A stretch of 64,000 nucleotides of DNA from Trifolium pratense. Its lineage: Eukaryota > Streptophyta > Magnoliopsida > Fabales > Fabaceae. Under the pieces are notes generated by a model. It worked only from the letters and a program-made list of their open reading frames with translations, made no database searches and had not been told where the DNA came from. Shown piece after piece: positions 23,855-35,738 of the stretch. A program made the position numbers and the translations under genes. Every line of letters starts with the position of its first letter. Position 1 is the stretch's first letter. The stretch is taken from NCBI RefSeq assembly GCF_020283565.1, contig NC_060065.1, positions 50,828,409 through 50,892,408 of the forward strand, written 5' to 3'.

Positions 23855-24941
23855 TTTTTTTTTTTTTTACAATGGAGCTGTGAATCGAACCCACGACCTC
23901 TAGCATACTATCCGAATCGAAAATTGCTTTTTAGATCTCTCATGTGTCTCCGAAACCGCCCAAAATACCCCCGGTTTTGGTCTGAGTATCGTTCGGTACA
24001 TACGAACCGAAGGTTAAATTTTCGGTTCGTAACTACCGTAAGCGTGTTTCATTGCTATCTTAGGGCGCAAAACCAGGAATAACTCCAATTCGATAGGCTG
24101 GTACCGAAAACGCTAACGTTTGGTAGGTATGTACCAAAAACGCTAACGTTCGGTAGTATTGTACCGAACACGCTAACGTTCGGTATGCGCGAACCGAAAG
24201 TGTCTAATATACCAGCAAGACCCCCAAAACCTTCATCAGTTGCATGAAAACGGTTTGCAAGGAGAGCATAGGGCGATTTTGAGGATTTCTATCGCAAATT
24301 GAGGGTTTCATCAGTAGAACAACGATTTCACTCTGATCCTTCCATTTCACTCTGCTAATCCTCGAACCCATCTCTACAAGTAAGATTTCAAACTCATCTC
24401 TCTCATTTTCTTGCTTTTTATTATGTTGTTGATTTTGATTTGATTATGTTCTTGTTTATGGTGTTGATTCCAACAAATTTCGGATGGATAAACGGTTTAA
24501 AGTAAAGATTACCTGTTGTATGACTCCAAATGAGTATAGGATCCCTTTTTGAGTGATGAACTGTTGCTTTGATGCCTTCAAAACCTCCCAAAAACGCCGT
24601 AGATCGCAACAATCCCGATTGAGTGTCCGAGTGATTATGAAAGTACAGTTTTCTGTCACTTCGGTAACTGCGACCGGAACCCAACGTTTTCGGTACCTAC
24701 AAACCGAAACGGTTAAAAAAAAACGTTCAGGTGGTAACTACCGAAATTGAGTTTACAGCCCCCCTATGTTTCCCTCGCGTAGCAATATTTCGGGTTATAT
24801 GAGACGAATCTATGTACTTTCGGGTTTCATGTACCGAACGGTTTTTTCCAAGGGCAAAGCGGTGAACATGGGGGTTTTGGGAGACGAATAAGGGGTCTAA
24901 AGAGCAATTTTCATCTGAATCTCTCACCACTAGACCAAACC
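23855..24941 (-). mobile_element. tRNA-derived SINE split by a MULE insertion
   Basis: On the minus strand the head GGTTTGGTCTAGTGGTGAG (24941-24923, box A-like) and the tail segment GTGGGTTCGATTCACAG (box B-like) followed by a poly-A (plus-strand poly-T at 23855-23868) form one short SINE once the insertion at 23919-24912 is removed. The 9-bp duplication of the inserted element lies inside the SINE. Confidence 0.65.
23919..24912. mobile_element. 994-bp non-autonomous MULE-type element
   Basis: Termini GAAAATTGCTTTTTAGA and, on the other strand, GAAAATTGCTCTTTAGA are flanked by 9-bp duplications ATCCGAATC (23910-23918) and ATCTGAATC (24913-24921) with one mismatch. The interior has three to four imperfect repeats of a unit containing CGCTAACGTTCGGTA (about 24100-24200). 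It also has a non-repetitive central part (24220-24620) that could be captured host sequence. No long open frame is present. Confidence 0.8.
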
Positions 24942-25459
24942 TAATGGTTTAAAAATGTTACTTGGTGGAATCGAACCCACTTTGTGGTTTTAACATGTGC
25001 ATTAAAAAAAAAAAAATTATGAATAAAATATTAAATTTATTGAAACAAATTATGATAAAATCAAATTAGACATTAATTAAGTCAACCATATATTAATTAG
25101 AAATTGATTAAAAAGATTAAAGTTAAATATAGTGGATAAGATCAAATTAATATATATATAGTTTATTGAGATATTTATGCTAAATAAAGAAAATTGAAAA
25201 ATAGAAAAGAAAAATGAAAATGTTGACTAATCGAAAAATACAAAGAAATAATAAATTTATTGAAACAAAATAGGTTAAAATTTAGTTATATATTAATTAT
25301 TTTATGCCATAAAATAATTATAATTAAATTAAATATTTAGTGGATAGGTTCAAAGAACTATATATACTATATAGGCTAGTTTGGATTTAGTTTATTTTTT
25401 AGCTTATAAAAATAACGTATGCAAATAAATAAACCTTTATGTTAATTTATAAGTTTTCA

Positions 25460-25536
25460 GGCGGTGGGATTGGTCCCCTTGGATTAGTCGGTCCTAAGGC
25501 CGAATATCAAGTTTTCAAAAAAAAAAAAAAAAAAAA
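25460..25536 (+). mobile_element. 5'-truncated SINE with perfect 16-bp target duplication
   Basis: A 77-bp insert (GGCGGTGGGATTGGTCCCCT onward) ends in poly-A. It is flanked by the 16-bp direct repeat AATTTATAAGTTTTCA at 25444-25459 and 25537-25552, the hallmark of target-primed retroposition. Confidence 0.88.
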
Positions 25537-26886
25537 AATTTATAAGTTTTCACTAACAAAAATTGTATCTTTATAAGTCGTTTTCTCGTAAACTATCTTT
25601 AAAAACTTATAATTATATATAAAAGCTTATTCATTTACATAAAATGTGTTCATGCTAAGGTTATTTGTGTGAATGCCCAATCAACAAGAATGTTAAGCTA
25701 GGATTTAATATAACGTGATAATAAAACGTAGTGAATTTATTGATCGGCGGCCTTTATATAGGTGCCCTCTAGACCTAGAGGGGGTGGCGGCCACGCCTCC
25801 TTAATAGGAGGGGTAGTTGGGCTCGCTCCCTAGTCATTCGGCTCATGAGGCCTGTAAAAGGGGAGCTATCTAATAACTCATCTCTGAGTTGTACTTATCT
25901 GTTCCAGTTCAGTTGGTTTGGTGGGCCCAATCGAATTTGGGGACTCACCTAGTACAAGCTATTTTACATAAGATCAAAAATAAGTCAATTCAAATGGGAC
26001 CATAGTCTGTTGAAATATTTATGTCAAATACGAAATCAATTTTAAAAAATAGAAAAAAATTAAAATATTGAGAATTTTAAAAAGAAATTTTTATCACATC
26101 AAAGAAAAAGAAATTTATTGAAGAAAAACAAAGTAATTAGAAATTAAATAAATATTTAGTGGATATGATCAATGTAATTTATGTTATTTATTGATATATT
26201 TTTGTTAAATAAAGAAAATCAGTTTTAAAAAATAAAAATAAAATATTAAAAGTAAATTTGGAAACGGATTAGACATTAAATAAGGTTGTGTGCATGAACA
26301 TGCATATAGTATATTAGATTGAAATTAATTAAATTTATAATTTCAATAATACTATATCTTAAAAATAAATATAATAGTTGAATATCTAATGTTATAATAA
26401 AATGTATAACAAATAAATTGACAAAGACATGTATAAATTACCAATTAAGTGTGAATCTTCATTCTTAGTTTCAAATATATCATCTTACATTGTGAATTTA
26501 AAGACAGAAGGAAAGAGTGATTGGTGGAGGAAAATATATAGAAGGGAAGATTTGGTATGAAAAGGTCCACAATAAATTTGGTGGAAGAAAACATATGTCA
26601 TCATGTAATTTTTTTTTTTTGAAGAAGTGTGTCACTATGTTATTGGATAGCTGCGCCATATTAGCGGTCTGTTAAAGAGACTATTCTTGATTATATGGTA
26701 AAATGTAAGGACTAAAAATAATGGTGGTAAAAATAAACCTCTTAATCTTGTCACTTGAGTTAATCGGGTTTTGCATGTGGGCCAAAAAAGTTACACTGCG
26801 GCCCATTTTATTTATCTAATCAGGCCATTTCTCCCTTTTGGGCTTGAATGGGTGGAGAAGTGTCAACTAGCCCTTTTTATTATGAA

Positions 26887-27151
26887 TTTTTTTCTTTCCA
26901 ACTCCTCGTGTTTCTTTTCTACTCCCCGTTTTCCGTTTTTGCCCTTATATAAAAACTTCAAAACGTATTTTCTGAAATTTTCCGAAGTTTTTTTAGTTCA
27001 AATTCTGAAAAAAATCGAAAAACACATTTCGAAGTTTTTTCCAAGGCAGAAAAAAAAAATAATCAAAAAACGCATTCTGAAATATTTATTCAATGGCAGG
27101 AATAGGAAATCGAGGGGTGGAAAAGAAACACAGGGTGGGGAGAGAAAAATT
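26887..27151. mobile_element. MITE related to the 2264-2519 element
   Basis: The left terminus has CTCGTGTTTCTTTTCTACTC and the right terminus carries the complement of CTGTGTTTCTTTTCCACCC. The layout, with TTTGCCCTT and repeated CGAAGTTTTT blocks, parallels the element at 2264. The duplication is not clear. Confidence 0.65.
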
Positions 27152-27796
27152 ATTTTATTTTCAGTCTAGTTGGGTCTTAGTCCAATATACATTTTATTTA
27201 AAAAAATTTATTAAAAGAAGAGGTGGTTTTTTATTCAAATGAATAAAGTGAAGAGTATTAACTATTAACCTTCTAAAAAAATAGGTGGATATAAATTAGC
27301 AAATTTTAATATACTAACATATATTAAATTTAGTGATATATATAATTATATAAATCTATGAGGTTCTAAGTTTGAGTAACGTTAAAGTGTTCTTGGAGAA
27401 GGGTAATGAAATTATTTTGTAAGTGTTTTAGGTGCTCTAAAGGTTTTTTCTGCCTTGTTTGTATAGGAGACCATCCCCTCATCTTAATTTTTTTTTTTTA
27501 TAAAAAAATAGTGGTTTTGTTTGGGCCTTATGTAATGAATTTTGAATGATATGAAAAAAAATGCAAACTATTGAAAGTTGAGTTTGTTTGGTTTTAGAAC
27601 GAAACACGGAAAAAAAAAAACTTAATCAATTTAATTGGTTTGGACATTGTCGTTAAAATAATGAATTGATTTGAATCTTCAAAAATGAATTTATGTATTA
27701 GTCCCTGTAATTTTTTAGTCCTTTTAAATACTTATGTCCATGTGATGTATTAAACGTTGTTCATAGCATTAAAATCCAATTCAACAAGTATCAACA

Positions 27797-28091
27797 TGAT
27801 AGAAGATTAATAGTAGTTAATTAAATAATTATTAGGTAGTATTTAATTAAGTAATTTAGATATTAATGAGATATATTATTTATATTATTAGTTTGATATT
27901 TATGTTATTGGATTGTCAAATGGGCTTTATTCTCTTAGGCCCATTAGGAGTCCTATATATGTAGTGTTCTTTCATATTTTAACATAATGAATGAAAATGA
28001 AGTCTTTTATTTATCTTTATTTATTTGCATTTCTTTATTGTTTTCCTAAGTTTAGCTTAGTGTAGCTTGATAGAGCTTCAACTCTCTATCA
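27797..28091 (+). repeat. 5' LTR of the gag-only element
   Basis: It runs from TGATAG to CTATCA, 295 bp, with TATATATG-type AT-rich core at about 27954-27963. Positions 27914-28091 are repeated at 29510-29687. Confidence 0.85.
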
Positions 28092-28126
28092 ATTGGTGCT
28101 TTCATTCTTGAACACCAACACCTCCC

Positions 28127-29560
28127 ATGGCTTATTCAACCCTTCAACCTCCATATTATCATCCCATAACCACCCCAGTTCCAGATCCATCTTCATATTA
28201 TCCCTCCCACACTCCTCCATTCTATTCTACCACCACACCACCTACCTCCACCCATACGTTGCAACAACAAACCTGTGTCTCACCAAATTCCTTCTACCAC
28301 CAACATCCACCCCAAAACCATATCAGTAACCATTTTCCATGGGTTTCACACCCACCCTTCAATATCTCCCACACTACCACCCCTCAACAACCATCATCTT
28401 CACCCTCACCTTCACCCAACCCATATATCTCCTCACCGTCACCACAAACACTCCCTCCTTCAAGATTAGAGACAAAACTTTCTAATTTTGATGGAAGCGA
28501 AGATGCTTATTGGTGGATTATTTGCTCTGAAAAATCCTTCAACAACAGGAATCATAGCTTATCAGATGCAGAGAAAATAATTGAAAGTATTTTAGCATTG
28601 AGAGGTGCTGCTCTCACATGGTGGTTCAGCTGGTTTCCCACACACCGAAGGCCAAGTTGGGACTCATTCACATGTGGATTGCTTCGGCAATTCAAGCCTG
28701 AATGGATACCCATTTTACCCATTGATGGTGAAGAGGAACCACCAGAAGAAGACGGTGAATTCATAGCTTCAATTGAAGAAAAAGAACCAATAGTGATAGA
28801 AGAAGCAGAAAAATTTGTTACTGGTGGGAGTGATATTTGCTTCATGACCGATCTAAATCTTGAAATAATTGAGAAAGAAAACAAAGAGGAGAAAGAGCAG
28901 GAATTATCACAGTTTCCACCTACGTGTCCAAAACTGCCACCACCACAGTTTCTTTCAACTGTGTCGTCGCCGGCGCTGCTGCCACCACCACCACAAGGAC
29001 CTGTTCCTCTACTTGAGCCGTCGTCCAAACAACTCCTGAAGTCACTGGAAACCAACATCTCTCCGGCGTTGAAGTCGCCGTCTAAACTGCCGGAACCATC
29101 AAATCCAAAATTTCTGTCAGAAACCTTCTCAGTTCCACCTCCGGCGAGTCGACCGCCGTCGAAACCGCCAGATCCATCATCAAGCTTTCTCATATCTCAG
29201 TCTCAGCTTCGAACACCACCGTGCTTCTCAAAGTCACCGCTCATCAACTCACTACCGCGGCCACCGGAAAATCTCTCATCTCTAATTCCGGCGTCACCGC
29301 CGCCTCCTCCACCAGCCAAACCACCAGACTTACTTGTTCTGCTGCAAATATCTTCACGCGGTTTCAGCGGTACTATCAATTCACTAGGGGACAAACTACA
29401 TCCCTCCTTATGCCACCTATCACCCACTAAACAAATCCCTCCAATACAAAATTGCCACATGTCCAAATTATTTTGTCTACTAGCACAACAACCCACAAAC
29501 ACCGCAGGTTGTCAAATGGGCTTTATTCTCTTAGGCCCATTAGGAGTCCTATATATGTAG
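28127..29560 (+). CDS. Gag-like protein of a non-autonomous retrotransposon
   Basis: The frame of 477 residues starts at ATG 28127, 36 bp after the 5' LTR. Residues 1-115 are Pro/Ser/Thr/His-rich. Residues about 116-195 form a retrotransposon gag-type domain (KLSNFDGSEDAYWWI, then LRGAALTWWFSWF and LLRQFKPEW). The remainder is acidic, then Pro-rich. No zinc knuckle is seen. The last 17 codons run into the truncated 3' LTR, so the natural C-terminus has probably been lost by deletion. Confidence 0.75.
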   Translation: MAYSTLQPPYYHPITTPVPDPSSYYPSHTPPFYSTTTPPTSTHTLQQQTCVSPNSFYHQHPPQNHISNHFPWVSHPPFNISHTTTPQQPSSSPSPSPNPYISSPSPQTLPPSRLETKLSNFDGSEDAYWWIICSEKSFNNRNHSLSDAEKIIESILALRGAALTWWFSWFPTHRRPSWDSFTCGLLRQFKPEWIPILPIDGEEEPPEEDGEFIASIEEKEPIVIEEAEKFVTGGSDICFMTDLNLEIIEKENKEEKEQELSQFPPTCPKLPPPQFLSTVSSPALLPPPPQGPVPLLEPSSKQLLKSLETNISPALKSPSKLPEPSNPKFLSETFSVPPPASRPPSKPPDPSSSFLISQSQLRTPPCFSKSPLINSLPRPPENLSSLIPASPPPPPPAKPPDLLVLLQISSRGFSGTINSLGDKLHPSLCHLSPTKQIPPIQNCHMSKLFCLLAQQPTNTAGCQMGFILLGPLGVLYM

Positions 29561-29687
29561 TGTTCTTTCATATTTTAACATAATGAATGAAAATGAAGTC
29601 TTTTATTTATCTTTATTTATTTGCATTTCTTTATTGTTTTCCTAGGTTTAGCTTAGTGTAGCTTGATAGAGCTTCAACTCTCTATCA
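29510..29687 (+). repeat. Truncated 3' LTR of the gag-only element
   Basis: 178 bp nearly identical to 27914-28091; one difference seen (CCTAAGTTTAGC versus CCTAGGTTTAGC). It lacks the first 117 bp of the LTR and is followed directly by the duplication CAACA. Confidence 0.85.
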
Positions 29688-29839
29688 CAACACCATTTAC
29701 CTTATACCCATAATTGACACGATCCATGTTTCTCCACACAGAACAAAATTTTCAGCATACTCTCATTCTTTTAGGTATCCAATTGCTTCAAAGAAGCTTC
29801 ACTCATCAAAGAAGCTTCGATCATCAAAGTCTTGGCTAT

Positions 29840-30070
29840 TGCGACACATAAAAATTAACGGAATATAAAAAAGACGGAAACCGTTAATTTTGATGTATCT
29901 CAATAACATATCAATTGATTTTAGATTTGTCTGAAGTTTTACCTAAATGATCTATATGATATAAACTTTCAATCCAACGGTAGATTTTATAAAGTTTATA
30001 TCGGTTAAAACATTATTGAGATGTGTAACATTTGGTGTCAAACTAGTTGGTGTCATTTGATCATGACCAT
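29840..30070. repeat. Half-copy of the 7961-8358 fold-back family
   Basis: It shares AAACCGTTAATTTTGATGTA, CAATCCAACGGTAGATTTTA and AACTAGTTGGTGTCA with the right arm of the complete element. The left arm is absent. Confidence 0.7.
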
Positions 30071-30167
30071 ATATATACACATATATATTGAATGGATCCG
30101 GATTCACTGGTGTCAATACATAACACAATTTCAAGTTATAATTTTCATATTCAACATACAATTTTAT

Positions 30168-32183
30168 CAAATGTCGGGTCAACAAATTTCACATGAGAAG
30201 ACAAGCATTATGTTTTCTAGGAATGTAAGCCTGGACGTGAGGGAAGCGTTGGTTCGACGGTCGGGGTTTAATGAAGCTCTTTCTTTGGAGAAATATCTTG
30301 GCGTTCCTCTTGTTGGTAGGGCACCCAAACGGTCTGACTACAATTATTTGATCAACCAAGTCAAAAACAAGCTATCAAATTGGAAGGCTAATCAATTGTC
30401 TTTTGCAGGCAGAGTCACTTTGTCAAAAGCTGTTATTGAAGCAATTCCAATTTATCCCATGGTGACGACGTCTATTCCTAAAGCTTGTCTTCATGAGATC
30501 CAAAAAATTTAAAGAGGCTTTATATGGGGAGAAGAGGATGGAGGCAGGAAATACCATGCAGTTAATTGGGAAAACGTTACTAAACCTAAAGTTCTTGGTG
30601 GTTTGGGTATCCGTCGCCTTGTTCACATGAATAAGGCTTGTCTCATGAAATTAGCTTGAGCTATTAGAAGCGGTGAGACAGCTACGTGGATAAGATTGAT
30701 GTGATAAGAGGAAAATATAGTAGAGGCAATCCTTCCTTTGATCAAGTTGTTTCCAAAACGCATGATTCTAGCTTATGGAAAAATTTGGTTAATATTTGGG
30801 GTAATTTCGACATATATGAGTTTTGGTCGCTTGGTAAAGGGAATATGGTGAGAGCTTGGGAAGACAATGGCTCTTTCAAGGAAAATCCATCTAAGACTTT
30901 GGCCTTGTGGTACCTGATAATTTGCAAAATATGATGGTTAGCGATCTTGTTGATGTTAATGGAAGTTAGAGACTCGATATTTTGGACACGTGGCTGCCAC
31001 CTAACATCATTAGCAAACTAATTGCTGTTATGCCTCCTAGCATGGATAGCGATGACGATCGTAGAGCGTGGAGTGGCACACCATCGGGTAAATTTTCTAT
31101 TGCCTCTGCTTACATGATGTTATGTCAATTTAATGATGATGAAAGGCATGCGGATTGACAACATATATGGAAAATTAAAGTGACTGAGCGAGTTAGATGC
31201 TTTGTTTGGCTCATTCGACATGATCGTTTAATAACTAATTTTCGGAAGAGCAAAATGCATATTGGAGAGCCTTGGTGCTACCATTGTGTGGATGTTGTTG
31301 AGAATACGATGCATGTTTTAAGGGACTGCCCCTTAGCAAAGAGTGTGTGGTGTAATTTATTAAACAACAAGGCTAGGGAGCTTTTCTTTACTACTGCGAT
31401 TGGCGATTGGATAACGCTGAATTTGCATCAGCAGCTCGGCCGAGATAGCACCATAAACTAGGCAAGCGTGTGGGCTGTGAGTTACTACTTTTTATGGATA
31501 TGGCGCAACAGGGATGTTCATGGTGGCTCTCGAATGAGGCCGTTCCAGCCATGGAGTTACATATCGAATTGGATTTTACAATACAAGCAAGCGGATGTCA
31601 GTGGCATTGTGACGGATGAACGACAGAGAGTAGAGATTGATATTGCTTGGCAATGTCCTGAGGAAGGCTGAGTTAGCTTGAATACAGATGGGGCTAGTAG
31701 AGGAGATGTAACAGCAGGGTGTGGTGGATTAATTAGGAATTCAGAAGGGCAATGACTAGGTGGTTTTTCCAGAAACTTGGGTCGTTGTAGTGCTTATCTC
31801 GCAGAACTTTGAGGTGTTTATGATGGTCTCTGCCTTGCCCGTCATATTGGGGTAACAAAGGTTAAAGTGCATGTTGAAGTTCAGACTCTCAATAGCAATA
31901 ATGGTGGGAGTGTTGTTGGATGGCGTCTGGTCCAGGAGATCAGTCGCTTGCTTGCATTGAATTGGGAGATTAAAGTGTGTCACTCTTACCGTGAGGCGAA
32001 TGCGTGTGCGGACGCCCTTGTTAATATGGGTTATGACTATGGTCCGAGTTGCCGTTTATATGATAGATGCCCTTCCATGATGAGTTTTTTGTTGTTAGCT
32101 GAAATTATGGGGATAACTACCCCTAGGATCATTGCTGTTTAGTTTTTTTTCCTGGACTTAGGCCTCTTTATAACAAAAAAAAA
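30168..32183 (+). mobile_element. 5'-truncated L1-type LINE, 3' part
   Basis: Interrupted reading frames encode the region after the reverse-transcriptase palm (LEKYLGVPLVGRAPKRSDYN, then LSFAGRVTLSKAVIEAIPIY). Next come a zinc-binding RT segment (VRCFVWLIRHDRLITN, CYHCVDVVENTMHVLRDCP) and an RNase H-like C-terminus (SLNTDGASRGD, NACADALVNMG). Stops occur near 30511, 30658, 31461, 31670 and 31812, so it is dead. It ends in poly-A with an imperfect duplication ATACAATTTTAT (30156-30167) and ATACAGTTTTAT (32184-32195), as expected for retroposition. Confidence 0.87.
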
Positions 32184-32195
32184 ATACAGTTTTAT

Positions 32196-33886
32196 AAAAT
32201 AAAACGATCACAACCGTTGACCAGAGATCAGACGACCCAAATCAGTTACATCATCCATTAGGATGATTTAAATATGGAAAATTTAATTTCATATTTGAAC
32301 ACGATTTGCACAGCTGAATATAACTAATGATTTGTGATCTAATGTCTTTACTAGTTCAATGACTTCCAAATTTTAAAATATATTGACTTTGGTGTAGAAA
32401 TGAGGATATAAGAATAACGTTTTATACATAGTAGTGATCATATTATTTTATGACATCACATAGAATTCCTCCTGACTGTTAAGTCAGTCATGTGTAAACC
32501 TGAAATTAATTTTCACTCGTTGTATACTGACCTCAAATGGATGCATGACACACTACACTCATTGATTTATGAATTATACATACGTGAACAAAATCCAGTA
32601 CAACGTGCACTTGTCTAATTATGTGTGATTATTTTACTAATTATCATTACAAGTTGATTTCTTCAAACAAGAAGAGATAGGAAAAAACAGGAGAAAGAAC
32701 GTTACATAAAAGTGACCCTAATAATATGTCCTACTACGAAGACTTCTCATTTGTCTTTAGTTTTGGCATCTCATGCCACAACTCAATTATTTGTTTCGGT
32801 TATCATGATATAAGTATGAAGTTTTATAAATTTATAAAGTATATAAGATGAATTCTTTCTTCTCAACATAATTATTTTCACACATATAAAAATTAGAAAT
32901 TGAATCTATGACTATTTGCATAAAAGATCCAAAATTTATACTACTTGGACCAATTTATTATTGGCGAAAGTTAGTTATATTTATATATTAAAAATTGAAT
33001 GAAGGCAAAAGGAAAATCAAATTAGTTGCGGTAAACATAATTTGGATCTTGGTTTAAATTAATAAATAGGCATTTCATGAAAACAAATTCGACAAGAGTG
33101 GGCCGGCTAGTATACCCTTTTTAACCTATTTGCGACCATGTGTTTTATTTAACTTATAATCATTACTATAAAACAAAATTATTCAAAAAATACTACAAAA
33201 CAAATCATGCTTTGAATAAATAAACGATTAAGAAACCTCCAAATTAGGTTTGCATGTATTTTGCTCATTCTCCATCAACTTATAATGTCACGTAGTACTT
33301 CTTCAATATATTTATCCAAAAATGGAATTCTTCTTTGATTAGAAGTCTATATGTTTGACCATATATGCACCTCATGATTCACTAAACATGTCATTAATTT
33401 AAACATAAAAGATTTTGAAATCATATATGAATGATTGTTATTTTTTTACACAATATATATATATACACGCGCGCATTATTTGAAGTTTTCATTATTATCC
33501 TAAAGCTTGTTTTTGATAAAATTATCTAATTACTTTATAACATTAAAAAAAATCTCTAATTATTTGTTACTACTCCTTTTCAAATGTGCAAAGATAATTT
33601 CAAGTTTTTATTGACCTCAATACCACCAAACAAAAATAAAATAATAAATTCTACGTACGTCAAATCGTCCAAATGAAATGACTCAATTATGTTTGATTTG
33701 ATCTATGGTCTATTAAAAATAAAAGAACATAAAGAATCATCATCAGAGTCAGATTAAATTAGTTGTGGGGATTTAGAAATATTTTCATGTATCATGGTAT
33801 TTTTCTCATACGAATATTGAAGTTGCTGTGTTCATGATTCACCACCGCATATGTAGTTTTGGCTATAATCAAAATGAAATAATATA
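32196..33886. other. AT-rich intergenic region
   Basis: No gene, no clear inverted repeat and no protein-like frame are seen here. Confidence 0.5.
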
Positions 33887-34314
33887 GGGTAAATAGTGTT
33901 ATACCCCCCTGCAAAATAGGCGAGTTTTGCGTTACCCCCCCTGCAAAATATTTTTTTGAGATTACCCCCTGCAATGTCAATATTCTTTGCGTTACCCCCC
34001 TGGCTCAACAAGTGGGCATATGACATGGAAGAATCTTGACGTGGCATGACACGTGGAAATTAATTTATTTTTTATTTATTTTTAATTGCCAACTCATTAA
34101 TTAATGTGGGTTTTTAATTAAAAAAATGAAAAAAAACTTAAAAGTTGTTATATTTTTATGAACTTACTTAAAAGAAATTTTTTTTTTTTGACTAAAAGTT
34201 GTTATTATATATATAAAAAAAATTCTTATATATATATAATAACTAATAATAGAGTAACCAAAAAAAAAAACGAAGATGAAAAAAAAAAAATAATAATAAT
34301 AGTAACCAAAAAAC

Positions 34315-34348
<34 letters not shown>

Positions 34349-34857
34349 TAATAATAATAGAGTAACAAAAAAAAAAAAAACTGCAATCACGTAGTAACGC
34401 AAGAACAATCGCTTTGCCCTAACCCCCAAATTGAAATTGAAAACGAATAACAATCGCTGCATATGAACGGAACGAAAAAAAAAAGTTTCTTTAAATAAAA
34501 AAATTTCTTTAAATAAAAAAGTTTCTTTAAAAAAAAGTTTCTTTAAAAAAAAAAGATTTCTTTAAAAAAAAAGTTACCGTAAAAAAAAAGTTTCTTTAAA
34601 AAAAAAAGTTTTTTTCATTTTTTTTAATTAAAAAATAAATAATTACTAAGTTGGCAATTAAAAATAAATAAAAAATAAATTAATTTCCACGTGTCATGCC
34701 ACGTCAAGATTCGCCCATGTCATATGCCCACTTGTTGAGCCAGGGGGGTAACGCAAGGAATCTTGACATTGCAGGGGGGTAATCTCAAAAAAATATTTTG
34801 CAGGGGGGGTAACGCAAAACTCGCCTATTTTGCAGGGGGATATGACACTATTTACCC
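33887..34857. mobile_element. 971-bp long-arm fold-back element, 9-bp target duplication (MULE type)
   Basis: Arms of about 200 bp begin GGGTAAATAGTG and end CACTATTTACCC. They carry paired blocks such as GGGGGGTAACGCAA and CACGTGTCATGCCACGTCAA. The 9-bp duplication AATAATATA lies at 33878-33886 and 34858-34866. The centre is low-complexity: an (AAT)n run near 34310-34348 and a tandem array of TTTCTTTAAAAAAAAAG units at 34480-34615. There is no coding capacity. Confidence 0.9.
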
Positions 34858-34866
34858 AATAATATA

Positions 34867-35738
34867 TGTGGCAAGAGTTTTTTAAAACTCTTAAATAAGT
34901 GGTACGAGTTCAATAGTAGAAATCTTTTTTATTTTTTATTCTTTATTTCATAGTAGAAACTTTAAATATAACATGGTAACTTAAAAAAATGGTAGAGAAA
35001 AGTCAAAAGAAAAAGATTTTCAAGAAGAAAAAAAAGTGCTAAAGCACTCCTAGTACTAAAAAAAAAAAAGCGACAATCCATTATATTTCATCAATCCAAA
35101 TAGATTCTAAGAGTTTGATCTATTGACAAAAAGATAGATCTTGAATTTAAGGGGTTAACCCCGCTAATATACTCTTAAGAGAGGTAGATATAAATATTTT
35201 AAGTGTGTTTCAAATCCTAAGATCTTCTTTGTCTTGGATTGGGACACAATTCCCTAATCTTAAATTTTCTTCATGAAAAAAATACCACATTAAATTTGGA
35301 GAAGTGCAAAATTGTGAATTTGAACATCTGTCCCAACATATCAAATGTTCTTACAAGCGGTCCATTTTTTTAAACCTAGCTAAAATATCTTGATTTTTTT
35401 AAAAGAAAAAAAAAATCAAACTTCTCCTCAAACTTATAAAATTTTCACCTATATATTTTTTTTTTGCATCATAAATAAATAGAATTATACATGTAATTCC
35501 ACATCCTAAACATGTTCAACATTATGCCAATGACTATCTAGTTATTTTGGGATAAACTTTTGTAGTAACCCAAACACACCCTAAGATTTGGCTCAATCTT
35601 TTACTATATAATAAGCTTTAGAGATTCTCATGAAGTATATGCTAGCTTCCTTTCTAACCTATATCATATCTCAATATAATAGCTTTTCTAACATAATTCA
35701 CCAACTTCATCTATTTCTCAACTTCAAGAAAATCACAC
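34867..35738. other. Upstream region of the GRAS gene
   Basis: AT-rich 5' flank of the plus-strand GRAS gene, with poly-A/T runs. A TATATAATAAGC stretch near 35606 is a candidate core promoter. Confidence 0.4.

Larger units (their letters stand above)
24946..27790. other. AT-rich intergenic block with TE remnants
   Basis: It contains a short SINE piece (25460-25536), a GC-richer patch at about 25740-25930 that looks like a degraded LTR fragment, and a MITE at about 26887-27151. No gene is recognised. Confidence 0.5.
27797..29687 (+). mobile_element. Gag-only LTR element (TR-GAG-like) with truncated 3' LTR
   Basis: The 5' LTR 27797-28091 (295 bp) begins TGATAG and ends CTATCA. The 3' repeat 29510-29687 (178 bp) matches only its right part, with one base difference seen. 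The 5-bp duplication CAACA is perfect (27792-27796 and 29688-29692). The interior encodes only a gag-like protein; no protease, reverse transcriptase or integrase. The missing 117 bp of the 3' LTR and the missing polypurine tract indicate an internal deletion. Confidence 0.85.

Noticed and set aside
26771..27169. 132-aa plus-strand open frame
   Set aside because: It lies across a MITE and AT-rich flank with no domain or codon signal.
28552..29193. 213-aa minus-strand open frame rich in Gly/Ser
   Set aside because: It is the shadow of the proline-rich gag-like frame on the plus strand; its composition follows from that.
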